Translations under genes and position numbers: made by a program
From: Unio delphinus
Taxonomy: Eukaryota > Mollusca > Bivalvia > Unionida > Unionidae
DNA length: 64,000 bases
Direction of reading: 5' to 3'
Assembly: GCA_029339505.1 (NCBI GenBank)
Contig: JAQISU010000108.1
Span: 17,758,001 to 17,822,000, forward strand
The notes under the pieces: model-generated
Seen by the model: the letters and a program-made list of their open reading frames with translations, nothing else
Databases searched by the model: none
What the model was told of the DNA's origin: nothing
Part shown: one piece after another, positions 23,658-33,611 of the stretch
Layout of the letters: every line of letters starts with the position of its first letter
Position numbering within the stretch: position 1 is the stretch's first letter

Positions 23658-24646
23658 TCAGTCACTATGATACCCACTTTCCACTAACTCGCCAATGAAA
23701 TCTCGATATGTGCTGATATCCATGATACCACCCTGAAATAATCGTCTACAGTTATCAGCTGCTTCATTAATTATTTCCGGTGAGTTATTTCCGGCTCGTT
23801 TTCCTCCGATGAGAACTTCTAATCGTGATATATCACTGAGAACACTACCAGGACATACCCCACTTTGGGGTCCACTGGAATCTTGCAATCTGCTTCCGCT
23901 ATAACCAGTTGCTTATTCTGTTTTTCTAAATCCATTTCTTGTAAATAACCAAGAGGATTATAATCATCATCATCATCACGTGGTATTTGTTGTTTTTTAG
24001 GTGAAAAGGATATTTTCTTTGCAGGTTGCTGTCGCCGCCTTTGCGTTTTTTGCGGTTTTTGTTGTTGTTTAAACTCTTCGTATTGATTATACACTGTACC
24101 CACCGCATTGATATATTCAATGTATGATGCACTATTTTTCTTAATCAGACCTTTTTCAGTTTTGATTTTATAGAATATATCAGCCCAGTGAGTTATATTT
24201 CTAACATATTTATGATGTTCTGGTTTCAACCATTTTTTTCTGTTTTCATAGGACGTAACAACAAGCGCAGGAATTTCTGCTGGATCAGTCTTATCAATTT
24301 CTGCTAACCCTTCTTCGTTAAATCTCACGAGTAAATCATCTACTGTTCTTTTTGATTCTATTTTTTGTACGGCCTGTTCTGTTTGTTCAGTTTTCGCTGC
24401 TATTTTTTCGAGTTCACCAATAACAGATTTTCCCGTCTCGGGACCATCTCCCAGTATAGCGCGCTCTACTCCCTTCGTTGCTGTTGTTACTGGTTTAAAC
24501 AATTCTTCAGATCCCGCAGCAAAATCAGTCTGAAGACTCTGTCGTTGTTGTAGTTTATTCCGTACAGAGTCACGAATTGGTACAAATCTCTTAATTGCAT
24601 CCAGTCGTTCACGAGCCAATCGGGTTGTTAATGCTTCATTGACCAT
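23658..24646 (-). pseudogene. Structural-like protein (275+ residues), C-terminus frameshifted
   Basis: The main frame (23,819-24,646) has a helical N-terminus, RLARERLDAIKRFVPIRDSV. The middle contains the most conserved block, PAEIPALVVTSYENRKKWLK followed by HKYVRNITHWADIFYKIK. A basic Gln/Lys-rich linker and an acidic DDDDDYNPLG stretch come next. Its expected C-terminal block, SRLEVLIGGKRAGNNSPEIINEA and a short tail, is read in another frame (23,658-23,888). The homologue at 54,900-55,900 has the same order of blocks, which supports a frameshift around 23,870-23,890. I do not know the function. Proteins with an RLExLIGGKRAGNNSPE end are common beside the capsid operon of Polintons. Confidence 0.65.
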
Positions 24647-24650
24647 TATT

Positions 24651-24680
24651 TGAAATCAGAAACAATGTTTCAATTGCAAA
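24651..24680 (-). promoter_or_regulatory. Leader of the 275-residue gene
   Basis: Minus strand CAATTGAAACATTGTTTCTGATTTC ends a few bases before the ATG at 24,646. It is nearly identical to the leader of the core-like gene. Confidence 0.4.
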
Positions 24681-24750
24681 ACAATTTTTCAATCCAGCCT
24701 AACACCATCGTGGAAGTGTTATTTCATCGTGATACACCTTCGTTCATCGA

Positions 24751-24801
24751 TGGGGAAAGTGTCCAAATTGTATATAAAATAATAATAATGTCACTTTCCC
24801 A
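24751..24801. promoter_or_regulatory. TATA-bearing imperfect palindrome
   Basis: TGGGGAAAGTG (24,751-24,761) pairs with CACTTTCCCA (24,792-24,801). The loop of about 30 bases contains TATATAAAATAATAATAATG. It lies in the 300-bp non-coding gap between the genes at 24,646 and 24,945, the largest gap in the minus-strand gene block. Confidence 0.4.
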
Positions 24802-24944
24802 CTTTTCCATTGATCAATCTGAACCGTCCATCAATTTTTATTCAGTGTGAAATATTTTTTATTCACATTGTCAATCAAAAAATGCTAAAAAAAATTAAAA
24901 TCTCTATGAGGGACGGTCACAATCAAATAATGATAAATGGTCAA

Positions 24945-25301
24945 TCAAAACTGTTCATTTTCTTGAATTAACGCCCGTAGGTTTCTAATTTTAGAATTAA
25001 CCTCCTTTTTCAATTCGTATTCGTACCCCAATTCTTTTCGTATTCGTTCTACGATGGTATACAACGGAGCGAACACACTTACGTCACTGGAAAATGCGAG
25101 AGAGTCCCGAATAGAATTCTGAATTCTCTTGATGAGCGCATACTTCTTTGGTAGCATATACTTGTTAGTGCTAACTCCGTATTCTAAATCCTGAAAATCA
25201 GACATGATTTGATCAGGATTTAACCCATCTGATAGTTCAATATCCCAACTTTTCAAATTTGAAATCTCGGATAAAATGCTATTCATGTTTTCAGAATTCA
25301 T
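24945..25301 (-). CDS. Unrecognised coiled protein of the element
   Basis: 118 residues from the ATG at 25,301; an upstream ATG at 25,346 is less likely because the added residues are AT-driven. The sequence is helical and charged, with SNLKSWDIELSDGLNPDQIM, then a YALIKRIQNSIRDSLAF region and a Lys/Glu-rich ending (YELKKEVNSKIRNLRALIQE). There are no Cys pairs, membrane segments or known motifs. Its place between structural genes and the HNH gene gives no firm clue. I assign no function. Confidence 0.5.
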   Translation of the reverse strand: MNSENMNSILSEISNLKSWDIELSDGLNPDQIMSDFQDLEYGVSTNKYMLPKKYALIKRIQNSIRDSLAFSSDVSVFAPLYTIVERIRKELGYEYELKKEVNSKIRNLRALIQENEQF

Positions 25302-25395
25302 TATTCTATAATAATGATATATTTCTAAATGAAAAATATGACGCATTAGACATAACTAAATTGAACTTTTTGTCCCGTTCTTTTTAAATAACCGA

Positions 25396-25839
25396 TCAAT
25401 AAATCCCCTCTGCAACAAATCGTACTGAGGGTGAACAAATATCGAAATGCCTACCGGCGCTGGTTATTGATTGAAATATTTTTTCTTCGTTAGTTATCAT
25501 ATTCAAAGATTTCACAGGTCTCTTCCCAACCGTTTTGCATTTTCCAGTCTTTCCTCGTTTGGTATTCTCACTTTGTGTAACAGCCTGCAGATTTGATAAA
25601 GAATTGTTTTTCGGATTAGAATCCTTGTGATCAATGACAGAATCATCTTCGATCAATCCATAAAAACATTCAAATGCGAAACGATGATTGAGATAAGTTT
25701 TCTTCCCAACAGTAAACATCAAGTACCCTTGATTATTCACAGCACCAACTGATTTCTTCAGTCTACAGTGTCTTACAACACCATCACTGGATGCTTCATA
25801 ATTTGTAATCAAGGGATGGTGTCTGAATTCTTGGTTCAT
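25396..25839 (-). CDS. HNH homing-type endonuclease (NUMOD4/HNH)
   Basis: 147 residues. It opens with a NUMOD4-like DNA-binding segment, YEASSDGVVRHCRLKK. It then has the HNH core: HRFAFECFYG, VIDHKDSNPKNNSLSNLQAV and TQSENTKRGK, which hold the expected His, Asp/His and Asn residues. The C-terminus (VKSLNMITNEEKIFQSITSA and following) resembles a NUMOD1 helix-turn-helix that ends early at a TGA, with a second in-frame TAA shortly after, so the tail may be truncated. Such nucleases cut DNA at specific sites and are often selfish passengers in large viruses. Here it is a free-standing gene between structural and replication genes. Confidence 0.8.
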   Translation of the reverse strand: MNQEFRHHPLITNYEASSDGVVRHCRLKKSVGAVNNQGYLMFTVGKKTYLNHRFAFECFYGLIEDDSVIDHKDSNPKNNSLSNLQAVTQSENTKRGKTGKCKTVGKRPVKSLNMITNEEKIFQSITSAGRHFDICSPSVRFVAEGIY

Positions 25840-25853
25840 TCGTATACATAATA

Positions 25854-26228
25854 CTATTGTTTGTCTAATTCATTGTTTGGTTTAATGATAAATCTTTCGA
25901 TGTAGTCTTGAGGAGTTCTTATGATTTTGTCAGGGACGTTGTCGCTGACAGTGTCAGGGTCAGAGACTTTATCAGGGTCATAATTTCTGATTGATTGTCC
26001 ATTTTTTATTCTTTTATCATAATAACGCTTCAACTCCCTGTATCGCTTTCCACCGCAATTCAAACACAACTGAGATTTTCCCCTAACCCCAACCCCACAT
26101 CGTATGCAGGGTAACGGGCCAAGGCTTCCACGTCGAAAGCTTTGCATATGATACCCACAAAACTCATTTCTGCATGATTTGTTACACGGGGTTACTGATC
26201 CAATCATAAGCCACTTACAGTGACTCAT
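25854..26228 (-). CDS. Cys-rich zinc-binding protein
   Basis: 124 residues. The N-terminal half has Cys4, Cys15, Cys19 and Cys24 with His27 (CKWLMIGSVTPCNKSCRNEF then CGYH). It is followed by a zinc-ribbon-like CIRC...CLNC pair. The C-terminal half is basic, then Asp-rich (DPDKVSDPDTVSDNVPDK). This Cys pattern recurs in Polinton-type elements, but I know of no proven role. It is divergent from the polymerase gene with only 42 bases between starts. Confidence 0.6.
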   Translation of the reverse strand: MSHCKWLMIGSVTPCNKSCRNEFCGYHMQSFRRGSLGPLPCIRCGVGVRGKSQLCLNCGGKRYRELKRYYDKRIKNGQSIRNYDPDKVSDPDTVSDNVPDKIIRTPQDYIERFIIKPNNELDKQ

Positions 26229-26270
26229 TATTTATAAATTCTTCATTTAAATGCTTGTTTTAATTATAGC
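26229..26270. promoter_or_regulatory. Bidirectional promoter region
   Basis: The 42-bp AT-rich gap between the divergent Cys-rich and polymerase genes contains TTTATAAAT, a TATA-like element usable on either strand. Confidence 0.45.
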
Positions 26271-26890
26271 ATGAGGGAATTAAGGAGAAAGCCTTCGAAA
26301 AATGCTGAATTCAATGCTGATAAGGAGTTTAAAAGATTATTGAAAATTAATCCTAAATTTAATCTCGATAAACCAAAAAAACGTCCAATAGATGGAAACA
26401 TGAAAGAGTTTAAGAGATTATTGAATATTAATCCTAAATTTAATCTCGATAAACCCAAAAAACGTAACAAGAGATTATTAAAAATTAATCCTAAAATTAA
26501 TCTCAAACGTCCAAGAGACAGAAACATGAAAGAGTTTAAGAGATTATTAAAAATTAATCCTAAATTTAATCTCGATAAACCCAAAAAACGTCCAAGAGAC
26601 GGAAACATGAAAGAGTTTAAGAGATTATTAAAAATTAATCCTAAATTTAATCTCAATAAACCAAAAAAACGTCCAAGAGACGGAAACATGAAAGAGTTTA
26701 AGAGATTATTCAAAATTAATCCTAAATTTAATCTCGATAAACAAAAAAAACGTAACAAAATTAATCCTAAATTTAATCTTGATAAACCAAAAAAACGTCC
26801 AAGAGACGGAAACATGAAAGAGTTTAAGAGATTATTAAAAATTAATCCTAAATTTAATCTCGATAAACCAAAAAAAACGTCCAAGAGATT
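26271..26890 (+). repeat. In-frame 81-bp coding repeat in the polymerase N-terminus
   Basis: About seven units, full or partial, encode KEFKRLLKINPKFNLDKPKK followed by RPRDGNM (27 residues). Some units are shortened but always in multiples of three, so the frame is kept. Nucleotide identity between units is very high, which implies recent expansion. Confidence 0.95.
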
Positions 26891-29800
26891 ACCCTGGAAA
26901 GATGCTCAATTCAATCTCGATATAGTTTCTAATACACCAAAGAATACAATTCTTGATAAAGCCATGATTAGTAAAATCAGAGACTGTTTTAATGAATTCA
27001 AGCGTGATGGAGCATCTTATTGTTGGTCAACATTTCAAATTGATGGTGTTGTTGACGCTACCATGAATGATGAAAAAGCAGCAGTGATAATTTCACGTGT
27101 TGGGGAAAAAAGGTATTTTTTCCGAATAAAATTCATTATCGAAGTCGATGGCAAATGGATTATTAAGGATAAATTTGAACCAATCCTCAAGAATAAAAAA
27201 GCTGTCATTGTGAGTAGAGATTCCAAACCAGGAATTCTAACCGGCATTGACAAACCATACTACGAAAGATCTTACCCCGTAACAGCAATGGTTTATGGGA
27301 TATATCCGTTAAATGATAAACCCGATATCGCAAAACTAGCTCCTATGAAATATTCTAGTTCACTGAATTGCGTGGCAACACGGGTAATGGAACACTTCAC
27401 AAATGCATCCCGAGGAAATAAACTAACTGATCTGCGACGTAGGAAAATAACCGAATGGGAACTGACAGTGAAACAGCATGTTGCAAAGATTTCTGATATA
27501 GCTAAATTAGAAACATCATTACGATTCCCAATAACCGTTATGATGATAACCGGAGAGGTTTTATACGAACCGAAATATAACAAAAATGGAGCGCCAATAC
27601 AGATTATTGATCATAACAAACACGCGTGGACACCTGCGGTAACAGTATTTCCACGAGAACGAACCGTGAAATATATCCCTAAGGAGTTCGTCGGGGATGT
27701 TTTCTATGAAGAGAAATTATTCGATGCTATTCATGCGTTGTGTAAAGATGATCCTGTGTCAGTGTGGTTACTTAGAAGTGATGAAGATCCCGAAATAGGA
27801 TTTGATCAATTTGTAAGACCAAATGGCGAATTATATCGCGTTGAAGAATTAGATAACAGAATGAGAAAAATCGCTAGTGATTTTTCACCGGAGAATTCCC
27901 ATGAAAAACTACTCACGGATAGTTTTACTATTCCATCAGTGGTAGCTCACTTCGCAACAGAAAAAAACTCATGGCGTCCAACACGAAGTGATTTTCTCGA
28001 GGATGTTAAATTGAGTTGCGTCGAATTTGGTCATGGAGGACTGTGGAATACGAAATACTCACGTGATGGTATGATTTCAATTGATATATCCGCGTGTTAT
28101 CCCGGAAGTTTTCTCGGATATGGGGAATGTGCTGAGTACTTCAAACGATTTGGACACCCCACGCATGAAATGACTCGTGTTGCGATTAATGGACCATTGC
28201 CTGATTTTGATTTAACCGGATTCGCTCGTGTGATATCATTCGAATTAGCTACAGGGTTACATCCGTGTAGTTATGTTTGGCTCGGTAGACACCTATCTGA
28301 AAAACACTGGATGCCAATAGTGCTATTGAGATATATGATTGATTGTGGTATGCTAATATCGTTGATTGTTTCCGAGGCTATTATATGCTATTGATCTCAG
28401 AAAGAAGTTTGGCTACCACAACCCGATCTAGATAGAATAATCAGCGAACAGCGAAAACAATTCCCTGATTTCAATGAAGAACAAATCATGAATCGGTCTA
28501 AGAAGTTATTTGAAATTAAAAAAGAACAAGCAAAAGATTTTGGACGAAGAATAATCGGTAAATTTACCCAGGGTGGAAGATACGACAACGCAAAATATTC
28601 TTCGCGGTTGATCATAGATGTCGCTGAATACGATTTTATTGTAACGGATTTAATGAAACAGGGAAAACTTGTATCCCGTAAGGATGCTTTTCTATCCAAT
28701 GGTGAGAAATTAGGTACGGTTGTTACCTACTGTGATGGATATAATTCCCAGTATACACATTTAAGATCATCTATGCTAGCCTATGCTTCTAATAATCTAT
28801 TTTCGATGATAAATAGATTTCCTAATACCGCGGTTAGAGTGGCCACTGATTCGATGTATATACACAATAAGTACAAATCAGCTGTAGCTAAATTCACAGA
28901 TCCCGAAGAAAATTGGGGGCGTTGGCGATTTAAAAAGGAGATGCTACATGAGTATTGTGAATCCGCAGACGTTGCCATGGATGATAAATATCTTTGTTGT
29001 AACCGTATTGAAATTCAATCAGAATTTTCTAATGCACCATCGGTATCTGATCCAGTATGTAGATACAAGACAGTTTATTTAAACGGTTGTGGTGGGTCAG
29101 GAAAGACAACTCGTGCAATTGAATTATTTCGTCGGTCAACCATGATTGTGCTAACACCGACTCACAGACTCGCCAGAGAGATGATACAGCGAGGGGTAAA
29201 TGCCTGTACTTACCATAGTTTCTTTCGATGGAAGGGTGACAAATGGACTCCTGAGCGTATGGGTGATAAATTCATTCCTGAAATCATAATTTGGGATGAA
29301 ATATGCACAGTGTCATTAGATGTATTACAAACATTTCTCGAGTGGTTGTTAAACAAAAACACAAAAGTCGTCATGTGCGGTGATCACGGCCAACCATCAC
29401 CATTTGTCGGTGCATCTCCACATGAATGGCTAAGGGGTTTTGTAGACTATTATGAAGAAATTACCACTGATTATAGATCACTTGATGAACGATTACGAGA
29501 ATTCAAAGCGCTAATTAGATTACAACCGGATAGAATCCAATGCGAAATAGCGCGTGAAGTGATTTCAGAAACTCCAATGAATGATTTCTGGGAAACATGG
29601 AGACCAAATGATTTGATAATTGCAAGTAGAAAAATAGTCAGGGACACACTTCAGATGAAGTTATTTGAATTGCATAAAGAAAAATTTGCAACGCTTCCAG
29701 TACCCCTTTGTTATAGGCCATCGGATACACGAAAACAGAACATTGAAGTTGATATTCCAGGACAGAGTGAAAAACAAATTCTCGTATTAAATGATATTGT

Positions 29801-30311
29801 GCTGGTTGATATCAGCGTCGTCGAAAATGCATTGCGTGCTAATAAATCCCCGTGGACGCTAGGATACGCAGCAACAATACACTCTTCACAGGGATTGACT
29901 ATATCGGATACAATTGTTTGGATGGTGGATAATCACATCGAATGGTCGAATTTAGTCTATCTCGCAGTATCCAGAGTACGAAAAATAAATCAACTTCGAA
30001 GAGTTGTTTTCGATGATAATGACACAACAATGGATGATATTGATGTTAAAATTATTGATAAAAAACTCTCCGGTTACAAACAACAGGACAAAAAAAAACG
30101 AGAATTTGATATTGATGCTGAATTAATAATCACTTTGAAGAAACAACAGAATAATCACTGCGCGAGTTGCAATTGTATAATGCGTTGGCAGTATTCGGAT
30201 AAGGATCCTTGCCAATTTACCGTAGACAGAAAAAATAACAGTCTCGGTCATGTCAGAAACAATGTGATGTTGACTTGTCTTGAGTGCAATAGACGCAACG
30301 GTGCTAGTTAA
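26271..30311 (+). pseudogene. Family-B DNA polymerase - SF1 helicase - HNH-like fusion, one in-frame stop
   Basis: Two same-phase frames (26,271-28,394 and 28,488-30,311) are joined by open sequence except for one TGA at 28,392-28,394. The first frame has a Lys-rich N-terminal repeat region (residues 1 to about 205), a long linker, then polymerase motif A (SIDISACYPGSF, Asp605). After the stop come a motif-B-like IIGKFTQGG and motif C VATDSMYI (T120-D121-S122 of the second frame). A superfamily-1 helicase follows: Walker A GCGGSGKTT (200-208), WDE (269-271), GDHGQ (298-302), TIHSSQGLT (463-471) and LAVSR (492-496). The C-terminus (558-603) is a treble-clef HNH-like domain with C558, C561, C597, C600 and a VDRKNN..GH core. 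I see no proofreading exonuclease motifs. Polymerase and helicase in one chain would serve element replication. Confidence 0.85.
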
Positions 30312-33063
30312 GACCATGCGGTGGCAATTGAGTATCCTCGGGAATTACCTGTAGTTGTTGTCTAGTAAAACCCCGCTGAGGGGCAGTTGAATCCAGTTTA
30401 TAGACTGGAGGTCTACCCGTAGATCGTGTTATACTAGATATCTTGTGTGCAGTAACACTCCAAATAGGATCAGTAGCCCTTTTTCTACCCCCTTCAAGAT
30501 CTCCTGGTTCATATAAGTACCTCACAATGACATTACTACCAAGAATTGGTTCTTTGAAATCTTTTTGTGGTTTTTCAGGTATTGACTTATTTTTAATCGC
30601 GTTGATAGGTTTCATGTTGATTGTTCTAGTAATCTCGTTATTCAGTGCAGTAATCACAGATGGTAATCTTTTAACCCATTCACGGGATCTTTTTTCTTGG
30701 ATGAATTCTTTTGCGTATTGATATCCAAATAACCGCTCAGCAATCGTCCGATTAAATCATTCTACAATGGCCTGATTGCGATGTAGCGCAGTATGCCCTC
30801 GTCGTATGGTGACATTATGATGTTTCATTGTAGATAACACTGCACTAGAGCTGTACCGATGTCACTTTTTGCCGATTATGCCGATACCGCGTATAGCCGA
30901 TTATCAAAATTGCCGATACCGATTATGAGACCGATTATTTGATTATCATATTATGTACTCAGGTATAAGCCGACAAATTTAGAAAACAATAAAGGCCTGG
31001 AATGGGGGGAGGGGCTTATCCGTGGGCCAATGTCAAAACTTTACAGGTTTTAGGTGTTTTTGTTGTCTATTGTAACGGCAGTACATCTTGGGACAAAAAT
31101 ATCCGTGTTCTAAGACATAGGCATGTTAAAAAAGTAACTTTCGGTGACCCGAAAATTATTAAACTTTTATAAAGTACTATTTATTATTGATTTTGTTATT
31201 ATTTTGCATGTGCATATTTTCTGATTTCCACAACACGAAATTACATAAAGGTAAAATACAGCCTTCATAATTCGCGGGTCGGTCGAGTTTACCAGGGAGA
31301 CCATATACTATAATGTACAGTACTTACGTAGTGCAAAGTGTGCATAGCGTCACTTAAATCCTTTTTTATTCCCAAATATATTAGTTGCAGAGTTTGCTTT
31401 ATTCGTTGTTTCGACCAAAGTGTATTCTTTCAGATAAAATTTCAGCTAATCTGTAATAGCTGTTTCATTTACTACGAATCACCTCTCACGAGTTACTCAT
31501 TTTCAATGATATAAGTGATCCTACAAAATGAGGTAATATTTTGAGTGTACAAGGGAAACAAATAATCCAATCTATTCGGGCTCTTGATACAATGTGTCCA
31601 AATAAATTACTAGTCTGTTGTCCACAGACCGTGGCGGTGGGCGATTTTTTTTTTTTTTGCAAACAGGAAAGTTTCGCGGCACAACAAATATGTTCTAATC
31701 ACTATGTAAATTGAGGCAATGCTTTTGAGTTTATTGCCGACTTTCTATGAGCAAAGGTCTTCGGCTTGCTTTGACGACAACAAATACTCGTTATTGCTGC
31801 GGCAACATCAGATAATTGTAAAACATTGATATAGAATTGTTTTATTTGTTTAGTATATGTCGGTGCTTCAAAGGTACAGTAAAACCAGATGGTGGCTTGG
31901 TGAAACACTAACAAAAGAAATAAAAAAATAATTTTAAAAAATCTGGAAATGATTCTCACTTACTAGTATTAAATACAATGAGTTCATTCACCCTCCAGGC
32001 ATTACGGATTAACTGAAAGACAGACGACGTACTCAAACCTATACTGAAGCCCTTTCAAACAATTTGTCACTGGGACATAAGGACTATCGGTGTTTTGTGA
32101 GTTTTCATAAAGATAAAGAAAAAACACAAACCTCAAAATTGACTGTGTATATATCCATCATTACTCCCTTTGATGTTAATCTTACTGGCTATTGACATGA
32201 CTTTGGCACTACAATGGCGGTTAGCGACATGTACTTTAGTCTGGTTTACTGCAGTTTACAAATGTTACTGGACGCTGGAGTTGAAAATTTCGCACAACTG
32301 GCAGCAAGATAAATTCTTTTTAAATACTTTATTAGAGCAATCTCTTTGCTACAAAAGATTAATTGATGGTTCGATGTGTTTATCTCGATATATGGTTATT
32401 CGACTATACAGTAGTGTTAGTTAATGAGCAACTTGTTTGCATACTGCATTTATCCCGAGCTCTAGTGTTACAAAGGATTAAGTTACGGTCAGTCAAAACG
32501 CGACTGTATATACAACTTTTATCAGGAAAAATTGGTTATTTAAAAAAATTATTTGCATCGGCACCGATTATTTTTGCCGATACCCGATTATACCGATTGT
32601 GCTAATAATCGGCCCGATTACGCGTACGGACGATTAATCGGTACAGCTCTACACTGCACCCTGAAATTCCTTGCCAGGATCAACCTGCAATAGATTTGGC
32701 CAGTGCAGAGGACCTCGTCGATAAATCCTTTCAAATGCATAAGCGACTTCAGTGGCTGATTTTGTTTTTAACGGTTCTGCTTCTTTGTATCGACTTGCAA
32801 TATCAACTACGGTTAAAGCGTATTTGTAACCACGATCATGTGGCAGAAATAATATATCAGCCTGATGAACTTCATTAGGAGCGGTCACATCAAAATGCGA
32901 GAAATTAATCTGTTTAGGCGGTGGTAGATAAATTTGCCATAGTGCCTGTTTGGATAACCAATTAGCCGCAGTGGTTTTTTTTCACTTTTGCAGCGCTAGC
33001 GAGTTTATGGACTACTGATTTACCCCTCCAGTATCCTCTTGGGGAATAATAAATTGATTCCAT
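30304..33063 (-). pseudogene. Retroviral-type integrase, frameshifted and split by a hAT insertion
   Basis: It begins with MESIYYSPRGYWRGK at 33,063. The frame slips at an 8-base A run (plus-strand T run 32,975-32,982). The rve core follows at 32,649-32,888: EVHQADILFLPHDRGYKYAL, then VVDIASRYKEAEPL and LLQVDPGKEFQG. A hAT element (30,846-32,651) interrupts it. The remainder, 30,304-30,837, carries the third catalytic Glu with a TGA codon immediately after it, near 30,755. It then carries the C-terminal SH3/chromodomain-like region, with VRYLYEPGDLEGGRKRATDP followed by a PPVYKL strand. The DDE residues are Asp in HQAD, Asp in QVDPG and this Glu. In Polintons the protein inserts the linear genome into host DNA. 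It converges on the polymerase gene, overlapping by eight bases. Confidence 0.88.
30846..32651. mobile_element. Non-autonomous hAT element, copy 1
   Basis: The ends TAGAGCTGTACCGAT are perfect inverted repeats, flanked by an exact 8-bp duplication CACTGCAC (30,838-30,845 and 32,652-32,659). Both ends carry clustered GCCGATTAT-type subterminal motifs. The 1,806-bp interior has no transposase. A shorter inverted copy lies at 40,956-42,075. It sits in the integrase gene of the virus-like element. Confidence 0.95.
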
Positions 33064-33067
33064 ATTA

Positions 33068-33606
33068 TTAATTACCGGCACCTAACATCAATTTGCTTTT
33101 CATAGCCGATTTTATTAAAAAGGAAGCCAATTTTTCTTTGAAGGATTTATCAGGAATAGCATTTAACGCATGAATTAATTTCACATCCGCGAGATGCCTG
33201 TTTTGCAGATTGCTGCTTTTATAAGCAACATCATGAAGGTGACAGGCCTTATCAATGGCGTTTATTGGTTCTTCACCAGGTCGGGACTGATTTTGATCAT
33301 TGAGTCTGATATCAAGTCTGGTTCCCGGTCCACAGTAGCTATATCCTGGAAGGTGCTTTTCTCCGGGGTACTTTGCCCATGGGGTTCCAGGGAGCTTTGC
33401 CAATTTGGCTGCGATATCACCTCCTCGTTTTTTTTTAAAACATCTCCGAATTGTAAAATCTTTGATTTTGTAGAAACAAATCTAAACTTTTTAATACCAC
33501 ATGTTGCACATCTACCAGTAAGTGCTGATCTGTTATTTTTAGTTGTAACCGTCGTCACATCATTTGTGCTAGTACGCGTTTTACACTTCATACAATATAG
33601 ATCCAT
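33068..33606 (-). pseudogene. Zinc-ribbon / phospholipase A2 protein, frameshifted
   Basis: The N-terminal frame (to 33,606) has a DUF5679-like zinc ribbon: MDLYCMKCKTRTS and GRCATCGIKKFRFVS. The C-terminal frame (33,068-33,403 and open upstream) is a parvovirus-type PLA2 domain with the calcium loop YCGPGTRLD and the catalytic DKACHLHDVAY (His57-Asp58). The two are brought out of phase at a 9-base A run (plus-strand T run 33,428-33,436). In related elements these two parts form one protein, which is my reason for calling a frameshift. Capsid PLA2 helps escape from the endosome in parvoviruses; the same role here is inference. The gene is divergent from the ATPase gene, with starts a few bases apart. 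A homologue with an internal stop is at 53,650-54,014. Confidence 0.8.
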
Positions 33607-33611
33607 AATTT

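Noticed and set aside
24650..24850. 66-codon plus-strand frame in the viral gap
   Set aside because: Composition and the palindrome suggest regulatory DNA; no homologous protein pattern was recognised.
26264..26884. 206-codon minus-strand frame opposite the polymerase
   Set aside because: Mirror of the 81-bp coding repeat of the polymerase; it has no independent homology.
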